Assembly (NCBI RefSeq): GCF_014654785.1
Contig: NZ_BNBD01000010.1
Coordinates: 1-64,000, forward strand
Reading direction: 5' to 3'
Source of the DNA: Streptomyces mashuensis
GTDB lineage: Bacteria; Actinomycetota; Actinomycetes; Streptomycetales; Streptomycetaceae
Length of the DNA: 64,000 nt
Made by a program: the position numbers and the translations under genes. Positions 8,301 through 15,313 of this stretch are shown here, piece by piece (the first letter of the stretch is position 1; every line of letters starts with the position of its first letter). The notes beneath the pieces are model-generated. The model worked only from the letters and a program-made list of their open reading frames with translations. It ran no database searches and was not told the origin of the DNA.

Positions 8301-9905
8301 TCAGGCGAGGGCGATCAGGTCGCGGTGGCCCTCGTTCCACAGGTCCTCGTCGGCGTCCGGCAGGAGCAGGACGCGGTCGGGGCGGAGGGCGTCCACGGCA
8401 CCCTCGTCGTGGGTGACCATCACCAGGGCCCCGGGATAGGAGCCGACGGCGGCCAGGACCTCGCCGCGCGAGGCGGGGTCGAGGTTGTTGGTCGGCTCGT
8501 CCAGCAGCAGGACGTTCGCCCCGGAGTGCACGAGCCCCGCCAGCGCCAGGCGGGTCTTCTCCCCGCCGGAGAGGACCCCGGCCGGCTTGTCGCCGTCGTC
8601 CCCGGTGAACAGGAACGCGCCCAGGACGCGCCGCGCCTCGCCGTCCGTCAGGTGCGGCGCGGCGGCGGCCAGGTTCTCCCGGACGGTACGGGCCGGGTCG
8701 AGGGTGTCGTGCTCCTGCGCGAAGTAGCCCAGGCGCAGCCCGGGGCCGTGCACCACCCGTCCGCTGTCGGGGCGTTCCCGGCCGGCGAGGAGGCGCAGCA
8801 ACGTGGTCTTGCCGGCGCCGTTGAGGCCGAGGACGACCAGGCGGCTGCCGCGGTCCACGGCCAGGTCCACGCCGTCGAGCACGCGGTGGCCGCCGTACGA
8901 CTTGGCCAGGGCGACCGCGCCGAGCGGAATGCGGCCGCACGGCGCCGGCTCGGGCAGCCGGATGCGGGCCACCTTCTCCGTGCGGCGCGCCGGCTCCAGG
9001 TCCGCCAGCATGCGGTCGGCGCGCCGGGCCATGCTGCGGGCCATGACGGCGGTGGCCGAGCGGGCCTTCATCTTCTCCGCCTGCGCGTGCAGGGCGGCGG
9101 CCTTGCGCTCGGCGTTCGCCCGCTCCCGGGCGCGCCGCCGCTCGTCGGCCTCCCGGTGCGTCAGGTAGGTGCGCCAGGTGGTGTTGTGGACGTCGATGGT
9201 GGAGCGGGTCGCGTCCAGATGGAAGACCCGGTTGACCACCGCGTCCAGCAGCCCCGTGTCGTGACTGATCATCACCAGGCCGCCGCGGTGCCCCTGGAGG
9301 AAGGTGCGCAGCCAGACGACGGAGTCGGCGTCGAGGTGGTTGGTGGGCTCGTCCAGCAGCAGGACACCGTCGTGGCCGGCGAAGAGGATGCGGGCCAGTT
9401 CGACGCGGCGGCGCTGGCCCCCGGAGAGGGTGCCGACGGGCTCGGTGAGCACGCGGTCGGGCAGGCCGAGGCCGGCGGCCACGCGGGCCGCCTCGGCCTC
9501 CGCCGCGTACCCGCCGCCCGCCTGGAAGGCGGCCTCGGCGCGGGCGTAGGCGCGCAGGGCGCGTTCCAGCTTGGTGGGGTCACCGGCCTCGGCCATGGCG
9601 GTCTCCGCCGCGCGCAGCCGGTGCAGGGCCCGGTCCAGGCCGCGGGCGGACAGGATGCGGTCGGTGACGGTGACGGCGGGGTCGGCGGCGCGGGAGTCCT
9701 GCGCGAGGAACCCCACCGGGCCGGTGGCGGTGACCGTGCCGGCGGCCGGCTTCGTCCGCCCGGCCAGGGCGGTCATGAGGGTGGTCTTGCCGGCGCCGTT
9801 GCGGCCGACCAGGCCGATGCGGTCGCCGGGGGAGACGGTGAAGGAGATGCCGGACAGCAGCAGGCGCGCGCCCGCGCGCAGCTCGACGTCGCGAACGGTA
9901 AGCAT
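8301..9905 (-). CDS. ABC-F family ATPase (ribosome-associated)
   Basis: A 534-residue soluble protein with two ABC domains and no membrane segment. The first has Walker A GRNGAGKTT at 34-42, signature LSGGQ at 160-164 and Walker B LLLDEPTNHLD at about 182-192. The charged linker of the ABC-F class spans ~230-330. The second has GLNGAGKTT, LSGGEKTR and LLLDEPTNNLD. ABC-F proteins bind the ribosomal E site and either protect from antibiotics or resolve stalled translation. I chose the ATG at 9905, with GGAG about 11 nt upstream, where family homology begins. A leader ORF and hairpin upstream suggest induction by ribosome stalling, which favours the antibiotic-resistance branch. Confidence 0.9.
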   Translation of the reverse strand: MLTVRDVELRAGARLLLSGISFTVSPGDRIGLVGRNGAGKTTLMTALAGRTKPAAGTVTATGPVGFLAQDSRAADPAVTVTDRILSARGLDRALHRLRAAETAMAEAGDPTKLERALRAYARAEAAFQAGGGYAAEAEAARVAAGLGLPDRVLTEPVGTLSGGQRRRVELARILFAGHDGVLLLDEPTNHLDADSVVWLRTFLQGHRGGLVMISHDTGLLDAVVNRVFHLDATRSTIDVHNTTWRTYLTHREADERRRARERANAERKAAALHAQAEKMKARSATAVMARSMARRADRMLADLEPARRTEKVARIRLPEPAPCGRIPLGAVALAKSYGGHRVLDGVDLAVDRGSRLVVLGLNGAGKTTLLRLLAGRERPDSGRVVHGPGLRLGYFAQEHDTLDPARTVRENLAAAAPHLTDGEARRVLGAFLFTGDDGDKPAGVLSGGEKTRLALAGLVHSGANVLLLDEPTNNLDPASRGEVLAAVGSYPGALVMVTHDEGAVDALRPDRVLLLPDADEDLWNEGHRDLIALA

Positions 9906-9920
9906 GGGATGACGCTCCGA

Positions 9921-9961
9921 GAAAGCAAAAGGACACACTTCTGGCGGGGAAGCGGGTCCTT
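9921..9961 (-). promoter_or_regulatory. Attenuator-like terminator hairpin before the ABC-F gene
   Basis: On the minus strand AAGGAC + CGCTTC pair with GAAGTG + GTCCTT: two 6-bp helices separated by a 1x1 mismatch, with a 7-nt loop (CCCGCCA). The run TTGCTTTC follows directly. This has the form of an intrinsic terminator inside the 5' leader, and it lies between the leader ORF stop and the ABC-F start. Confidence 0.65.
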
Positions 9962-9963
9962 CG

Positions 9964-9987
9964 CTAGGAAACTCGGGGCGTAGACAT
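9964..9987 (-). CDS. Putative leader peptide MSTPRVS of the ABC-F gene
   Basis: A complete 7-codon ORF (ATG to TAG) that ends 3 nt before the attenuator hairpin begins. Its only plausible role is ribosome-mediated attenuation: a drug-stalled ribosome on the leader would prevent terminator folding. A TANNNT -10 element (TACCGT) lies 6 nt upstream of its ATG, so the transcript could start at the ATG and be leaderless. Ribosome-mediated attenuation of ABC-F genes is established in other bacteria; for this copy it is inferred. Confidence 0.55.
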   Translation of the reverse strand: MSTPRVS

Positions 9988-10079
9988 GCCGTCACGGTAA
10001 CGGACGGTTCGCGGCCGGTGCATCCGGTTTTCCCGAACCGTCCTCGCCGCGCTGTCGTCTACTGTGCAGAAGACCGTCT

Positions 10080-10799
10080 ATGAGAGGGCCCGCACCCTTG
10101 TCCGCACCCTTGTCCGTCCTGGTGTCCGGCGCGGCCGGAACGGCACCCCCCTCCCTCGCCGTCAACCTCCTCGACGCCCACTCCCTCCTGGCCGCCTTCG
10201 GCGTCCTGGGCGTCGGCGTCGTCCTGTTCGCCGAGACCGGCCTCCTGGTCGGCTTCTTCCTCCCCGGCGACTCGCTCCTCTTCACCGCCGGCCTGCTGTG
10301 CACCGGCGGCCCCGACGCCACCGTGAAGCTGTCCCTCGGCCCCCTCCTGGCCTGCGCCGTCGCCGGCGCCCTCGCCGGCTCGCAGACCGGCTACCTCCTC
10401 GGCCGCAAGGCCGGTGCCGCGCTCCTCGCCCGCACCCGCTCGGCCCGCCTCCGCGAGGGCGCCCGGCGTGCCGAGGACCTGCTGAGCCGGTACGGCCACG
10501 CCAAGGCCATCACCCTCGCCCGCTTCGTCCCCGTGGTGCGCACGGTCCTCAACCCCATGGCCGGCGCGCTCGGCGTCCCCGTCCGCACCTTCACCCTCTG
10601 GCAGATCGCCGGCGGCCTGGTGTGGGTCGTCGGCCTCACCCTCGCCGGCTACGCCCTCGGCTCGTCCGTGCCCGACATCGACCACTACCTGCTGCCGGTC
10701 ATCGGCGTCATCGTCGCCCTCTCGGTGACGCCCCTGGCACTCGAACTCCTCCGCTCCCGCAGGAACGCCACGTCCCGCAGCAAGGAGGCGGACCGGTGA
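10080..10799 (+). CDS. DedA family membrane protein
   Basis: A 239-residue DedA/SNARE-associated protein. Family marks are ETGLLVGFFLPGDSLLFTAGLL at residues ~53-74 (glutamate and PGD core), the basic ARFVPVVRTVLNPMAG segment and several membrane helices. DedA proteins act as lipid scramblases or transporters that recycle polyprenyl phosphate or phospholipid. It overlaps the next gene, a PAP2 phosphatase, by GTGA, so the two are translationally coupled. The pairing suggests a shared role in lipid-carrier recycling. Confidence 0.9.
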   Translation: MRGPAPLSAPLSVLVSGAAGTAPPSLAVNLLDAHSLLAAFGVLGVGVVLFAETGLLVGFFLPGDSLLFTAGLLCTGGPDATVKLSLGPLLACAVAGALAGSQTGYLLGRKAGAALLARTRSARLREGARRAEDLLSRYGHAKAITLARFVPVVRTVLNPMAGALGVPVRTFTLWQIAGGLVWVVGLTLAGYALGSSVPDIDHYLLPVIGVIVALSVTPLALELLRSRRNATSRSKEADR

Positions 10800-11542
10800 C
10801 CACGGCCCCCGGCGGTGCCCCGGCCGACGGGACCGCCTACGGGAACCCCGCCGACCGCCGCGTGACCGGCCCCGCCACCCGGGTGCGCCGCACCGCCGGC
10901 AGTGTCGCCCTCGCCGCCCTGGCCGCGTTCGCCCTGCTCACCACGGTCGTCGCCGTACGCCACGGCAGCCCGCTGCCGCCCGACGCGTCCCTGCTGTCCT
11001 GGGCCGTCGGCCACCGCCCCGGCCCCGCCGTGGCCACGGCCCGCGCCGTCACCAGCACCGGCACGGACGTGGCGCCGTACGCGCTCGCCGCCCTGGCCGG
11101 CGTCGTCGCCGGGCGCACGGCCCGGCAGCGGCTCCTCGCCGCCGCCCTCGCCCTGCTCTGCCTGGGCGCCGGGCAGGGCCTGCGCCGCGCCGTGCTGTAC
11201 GCGGTGGGCCGCTCCCGGCCGCCCGCCGCCGACTGGGCCACGCACGCCTCCGACTGGTCGTTCCCCTCCGGCCACGCCACCACCGCGGCCCTCACCACCG
11301 CCCTCCTCGTCACGGCCGTCCTGCTCCGCTCGCCCCCGGGGCGGCGCGCCCGCCTCCTGGCGCTCGCCGCGCCCCTCGTCTGCTGGGGCGTCACCGTCGG
11401 CCTGACCCGCGTCTACCTCGGCGTGCACTGGTTCAGCGACGTCGTCGGCGGCTGGCTCTTCGCCACCGCCTGGTACGCCACGTGTGTCTGGGCGGCAGCC
11501 CGCCTGCTCCCGGCCCTCCCCGGCAGGCCGGCCACCCCATGA
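10796..11542 (+). CDS. PAP2 family membrane phosphatase
   Basis: A 248-residue integral membrane protein with the three PAP2 motifs: RSRPP (variant of KX6RP), PSGHA, and TRVYLGVHWFSDVVGG. These form the His-dependent phosphatase site that removes phosphate from lipid phosphates such as undecaprenyl pyrophosphate. The GTG start overlaps the DedA stop, with AAGGAGG about 7 nt upstream. It converges with the sugar-binding lipoprotein gene, with only 7 bp between them. Confidence 0.88.
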   Translation: MTTAPGGAPADGTAYGNPADRRVTGPATRVRRTAGSVALAALAAFALLTTVVAVRHGSPLPPDASLLSWAVGHRPGPAVATARAVTSTGTDVAPYALAALAGVVAGRTARQRLLAAALALLCLGAGQGLRRAVLYAVGRSRPPAADWATHASDWSFPSGHATTAALTTALLVTAVLLRSPPGRRARLLALAAPLVCWGVTVGLTRVYLGVHWFSDVVGGWLFATAWYATCVWAAARLLPALPGRPATP

Positions 11543-11549
11543 CGCCCGG

Positions 11550-12722
11550 TCAGTCACCCGTGCCGGCGCGCCAGATCCTCCGGTACGCCGCCCGGTAGCC
11601 GGGCGGGTCCCACGACGAGGCCCCGTCGACGTCGTCGGTGGTCGTCAGGTGCACCGGCGCCACGTAGCCGCTGGCCGGCGCGCCGGAGAAGGCGCGGTTG
11701 AACTCGTCGACGATCTGCCAGCCCTGCTCGGACAGCGGCTCCGGCACGGTGGCCGCCTGGAACTGCCGGTCGCGGATGCGCTGGAAGGCCGACGGGTCGC
11801 CGTCCCCCGCGCCGATGTTGTACGGGGCTCCCGCGCCCTTGCGGCGGGCCGCGCGCAGCGCGGGGGCCGCGTCGGCGAAGTACACGTCGTTGATGGCCAC
11901 CGAGTGGGTCCAGCGCCGGCCGAAACGGGACAGCAGCGACGCCACGGCCTGCGGCGTACGGCTGCTGGTGTCCGGCAGCGGGATGTTCTCCACGTCCAGG
12001 AGCCGCACCCCCGCGCACGTGGCCAGTTCCCGCTCGATCAGACCGGACTTGTGCCGGGCGAACGGCACCGAGGCGTCGGTGAACACCACGACCCCGGCCG
12101 AGCCCCGCGCGTGGGCGACGATCCAGTCCGCGCTGATCCGGGCGACGTCCTCCACGCGCGTGGTGACGTTGGTGAACAGCCGCGGCGCGGTGCTGGGGCC
12201 GGGCGCGTCCACCGCGTGCCAGCCCACCAGGGGGATGCGCCGCTCCGCGGCCTGCGTCACCTGCCGGGACGTCAGCCTCGGGTCGAAGCCGGCCACGACG
12301 ATGCCCGCGGGCCGCAGCGCGAGGGCCTCGCCGAACGCCGCCTCGATGCCGGCGGGCGTGCCCTGCCCGTCGACGACCCGCACCCCCCAGCCAATGGCCC
12401 CGGCCGCTTCCCGCACGCCGCCGGCGACGCCCGCGACGCCCGGGTTGGTCATGGTCTGCGCCACCACGACGAGGTCCTTGCCCGGCACCGCCGCCGGCCC
12501 CCGCACGGGCCCGTGCCAGGCCGGGTCGGGCCGCACCGCCCGGCGTACCGCGTCCTCGGCGCGGGCCAGAGCGGCGGGACAGCCGGGCCCGGCCGGCCCG
12601 CCGGGGGAGGGCGCCGCGCCGTTCGACGCGCCGCGCTCGCAGCCGGGCACCAGGGCCGCCGCCAGCACCAGGGCGACGGCGGCGGCCCTCCCTCCCGGGC
12701 GGCTCCTGCGGCGCGCGTGCAC
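11550..12722 (-). CDS. Sugar ABC transporter substrate-binding lipoprotein
   Basis: A 390-residue lipoprotein with a signal peptide and lipobox LVPGC. The remainder is a periplasmic-binding-protein fold of the ribose/CUT2 type (VVVAQTMTNPGVAGVAGGVR, AINDVYFADAAPAL, STE-like hinge). It would deliver a sugar or related ligand to the permease encoded upstream in the same operon. A GAGGAG about 9 nt before the GTG supports the start. The ligand cannot be read from the sequence, and no sugar-metabolism gene lies nearby. Confidence 0.85.
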   Translation of the reverse strand: MHARRRSRPGGRAAAVALVLAAALVPGCERGASNGAAPSPGGPAGPGCPAALARAEDAVRRAVRPDPAWHGPVRGPAAVPGKDLVVVAQTMTNPGVAGVAGGVREAAGAIGWGVRVVDGQGTPAGIEAAFGEALALRPAGIVVAGFDPRLTSRQVTQAAERRIPLVGWHAVDAPGPSTAPRLFTNVTTRVEDVARISADWIVAHARGSAGVVVFTDASVPFARHKSGLIERELATCAGVRLLDVENIPLPDTSSRTPQAVASLLSRFGRRWTHSVAINDVYFADAAPALRAARRKGAGAPYNIGAGDGDPSAFQRIRDRQFQAATVPEPLSEQGWQIVDEFNRAFSGAPASGYVAPVHLTTTDDVDGASSWDPPGYRAAYRRIWRAGTGD

Positions 12723-12744
12723 GGGCTGCTCCTCGCCGGGGCCG

Positions 12745-13758
12745 TCAGACGGCCCGCTGCTGCCGCAGCCGCCGCCGGGCCGCGTACCCGGCCAGGCCCA
12801 CGGCGATCAGCAGCGTGCAGCCGTCGAACAACGGCGTGACCCAGAACGGGGCGCCCAACTGGCCGATGCCCGCCAGGCCCACCGCGAGGACGGCGACGGC
12901 GACCAGTGTGCCCAGCGCGTTCGCCCGGCCCGGCCGGATCGCCGTGGAGCCCAGCAGCGCCCCCACGAACGCGGGCAGCAGGTAGTCCATGCCCACGCTC
13001 GGGTTCCCGGTCCGCTGCTGGGCCGCGAGCAGGACCCCGGCCACCCCGACGACCAGGCCCGAACCGGCGAACGCCACGACCACGTAGCGGCGGGACCGGA
13101 TGCCGACGAGCTCGGCGGTGCGCCGGCCGGCACCGATGACGTACAGGTACCGGCCCAGCGGCAGCCGCTCCAGGACCACCCACAGGACGGCGGTCAGCGC
13201 CAGGACGTAGAACGCGGACACCGGCAGCCCCAGGAACCGCGAGTCGTACAGCGCGGTGAACGCGGCCGGCAGGCCCTCCGGGCCGGGCACGATCCGGGCG
13301 CCGTTGGTGAGCCGGCCGGTGAAGGCGTACATGACGCTGCCCGTGCCGAGCGTGGCGATGAACGAGTCGATCCGCCCGTACTCGACGACGACGCCGTTGA
13401 CGGCCCCCGCCACGGCCCCGCCGAGCACCACCGCCGCGCACGCCAGCGGCCACGACCGGCCGTCGGCCACGACCAGCCGCATCGTCAGGACATGGGCCAG
13501 GCCCAGCCCGTAGCCGAGGGACAGGTCGAACTTGCCGGTGGTGACGGGCAGGGTCGCGCCCAGTGCGAGCAGGGCGGGGATCGACTGCTGGGACAGGACG
13601 GCGGAGACGGTGTCCAGCGTCGGGAAGGTGTCCGGCAGGGCGAGGGAGAAGGCCAGGAACAGCAGCCCGGTCAGGGCCAGCAGCCCGTACGCGCCGGCCA
13701 GGTGCGCAAGACGGTGGTGGTGCGCGGGCGGACGGGAGGACGCCGGTCCCTGGCTCAT
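12745..13758 (-). CDS. Sugar ABC transporter permease (CUT2 type)
   Basis: A 337-residue protein with eight to ten hydrophobic segments and the branched-chain/ribose permease family segment (LPVTTGKFDLSLGYGLGLAH; ATLGTGSVMYAFTGRLTNG). It forms the membrane channel of the importer. Its ATG overlaps the stop codon of the ATPase gene (ATGA), so translation is coupled. The substrate-binding protein gene follows 22 bp downstream. Confidence 0.88.
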   Translation of the reverse strand: MSQGPASSRPPAHHHRLAHLAGAYGLLALTGLLFLAFSLALPDTFPTLDTVSAVLSQQSIPALLALGATLPVTTGKFDLSLGYGLGLAHVLTMRLVVADGRSWPLACAAVVLGGAVAGAVNGVVVEYGRIDSFIATLGTGSVMYAFTGRLTNGARIVPGPEGLPAAFTALYDSRFLGLPVSAFYVLALTAVLWVVLERLPLGRYLYVIGAGRRTAELVGIRSRRYVVVAFAGSGLVVGVAGVLLAAQQRTGNPSVGMDYLLPAFVGALLGSTAIRPGRANALGTLVAVAVLAVGLAGIGQLGAPFWVTPLFDGCTLLIAVGLAGYAARRRLRQQRAV

Positions 13759-15266
13759 CGGCCGGGCGCCCCGGGGACGGCCGGCAGCGCCGAGGCGGCC
13801 CGCGTGAGGGCGGCGGGGGTCAGGGCACCGCCGCCCAGTTCCGCCGCGACGGCCCCGCGGACGAGCACCAGGGCCCGGTGGCACACCTCGGCGACCTCCT
13901 CGAAGTCGGCGGAGACGAACAGCACGGCGAGGCCGCCGGCCAGCGCCTCCCGCAGCAGGCCGTGGACGGCCGCCTTGGCCCCCACGTCCACGCCCGCCGT
14001 CGGCTCCTCCAGGACCAGCAGCAGCCGCCCCAGCCCCAGCGACCGGCCCACCACCACCTTCTGCTGGTTGCCGCCGGACAGCGTGGCCACCGGCGCCTCG
14101 CCGTCCCGGGGACGCACCCCGAACCGGTCGATCAGGGCGGCCGCCTCGGCACGCTCCCGCCGGGGCCCCAGCCGGCGCACGCCCCGCAGTCCGCCCGCAC
14201 CCGGGTTGGCCAGGAAGTTCTCCCGCACCGTCAGCGCCCCCGCCAAGCCCTCCTCCCGGTTGCCCGTCGCCAGGCCCACGCCCGCCGCGACGGCCCCGGC
14301 CACCGAACCCGGCCGGTACGGCCGCCCGCACAGCAGGGCCCGGCCGCCCAGCACGGGCGCGGCCCCCGCGACCGCACGGCCCACCGCCACGTGCCCCGCC
14401 CCCGTCAGGCCCGTGAGCCCCAGCATCTCCCCGGCGCGCAGCCGCAGGTCCACCGGCCCGGCACCCGCGGTGCGCAGCCCCTCCAGGCGCAGGACGTCCG
14501 GCCCCGCGGCCGGCGCCGGGGGCCGGGACCGTACGGGGTCGTGGCCCGCCACGGCCTGCACCAGCCGGTCGACGGCGTGGCCGGCGAGCGGGCCCCGGCC
14601 GGCGACCCGGCCGTCCCGGAGGACGGCGAAGGCGTCGGCGACCCGGTGGACCTCGTCCAGCCGGTGCGTGACGAACACGACGGCGTGCCCCCGGTCCCGC
14701 AGCCCGCGCAGCACGCCGAAGAGCCGGTCGCAGTCCGCCGCGGGCAGGCTCGCCGTCGGCTCGTCCAGGACCAGGACGCGAGCCCGGGCCGACAGGGCGC
14801 GCGCCACCGCCACCAGCGAACGCTCCGCGCGGGGCAGGTCGCCCACGACGGCGGCCGGGTCCAGGTGCGCGGCCACCGGTGCCAGCGCCGCGGCACCCTG
14901 CCGCCGGGCGTCCCGCCACGAAATGAGGCCAGCCCGGCGCGGATAGCCCGCGCCCAGCGCGATGTTCTCGGCGACCGTCATCCACGGCACCAGCCCCAGG
15001 TCCTGGTGGATGAACGCCATGGCCCGCGAGGCCGCCTCGGTGCCGAGCGGGTGCCCGGCCACGGTGACCTCCCCGGCGTCCGGGCGGTGCACCCCCGCCA
15101 GCACCTTGATCAGCGTCGACTTCCCCGCACCGTTGGGCCCCAGCAGGGCCAGCACGCTGCCCGCCGCGACGTCGAGGTCGACCGCGTCCAGCGCGAGGGT
15201 GCCGCCGAACCGCTTGCCGAGGCCGCGGATGCGCACGAGGGGCTCCGGGCTCCGCATGCCCGTCAT
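13755..15266 (-). CDS. Sugar ABC transporter ATP-binding protein (two ABC domains)
   Basis: A 503-residue tandem ATPase of the RbsA/CUT2 type. The first domain has Walker A GPNGAGKST and Walker B VLVLDEPTASLP, but its signature is degenerate (LPRAERSLVAVARAL in place of LS.GQ). The second domain has a degenerate Walker A (GLTGAGHVAV), as usual in CUT2 proteins, and a canonical LSGGNQQK with VLEEPTAGVD. Both half-sites are thus built from one good and one poor motif. It is the first gene of the importer operon. GGAAGG lies about 9 nt before the ATG. Confidence 0.9.
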   Translation of the reverse strand: MTGMRSPEPLVRIRGLGKRFGGTLALDAVDLDVAAGSVLALLGPNGAGKSTLIKVLAGVHRPDAGEVTVAGHPLGTEAASRAMAFIHQDLGLVPWMTVAENIALGAGYPRRAGLISWRDARRQGAAALAPVAAHLDPAAVVGDLPRAERSLVAVARALSARARVLVLDEPTASLPAADCDRLFGVLRGLRDRGHAVVFVTHRLDEVHRVADAFAVLRDGRVAGRGPLAGHAVDRLVQAVAGHDPVRSRPPAPAAGPDVLRLEGLRTAGAGPVDLRLRAGEMLGLTGLTGAGHVAVGRAVAGAAPVLGGRALLCGRPYRPGSVAGAVAAGVGLATGNREEGLAGALTVRENFLANPGAGGLRGVRRLGPRRERAEAAALIDRFGVRPRDGEAPVATLSGGNQQKVVVGRSLGLGRLLLVLEEPTAGVDVGAKAAVHGLLREALAGGLAVLFVSADFEEVAEVCHRALVLVRGAVAAELGGGALTPAALTRAASALPAVPGAPGR

Positions 15267-15313
15267 GCTACGAACCCTTCCGCCCGGTTCCGGCCACCAC
15301 GCCGGGCGGGACG

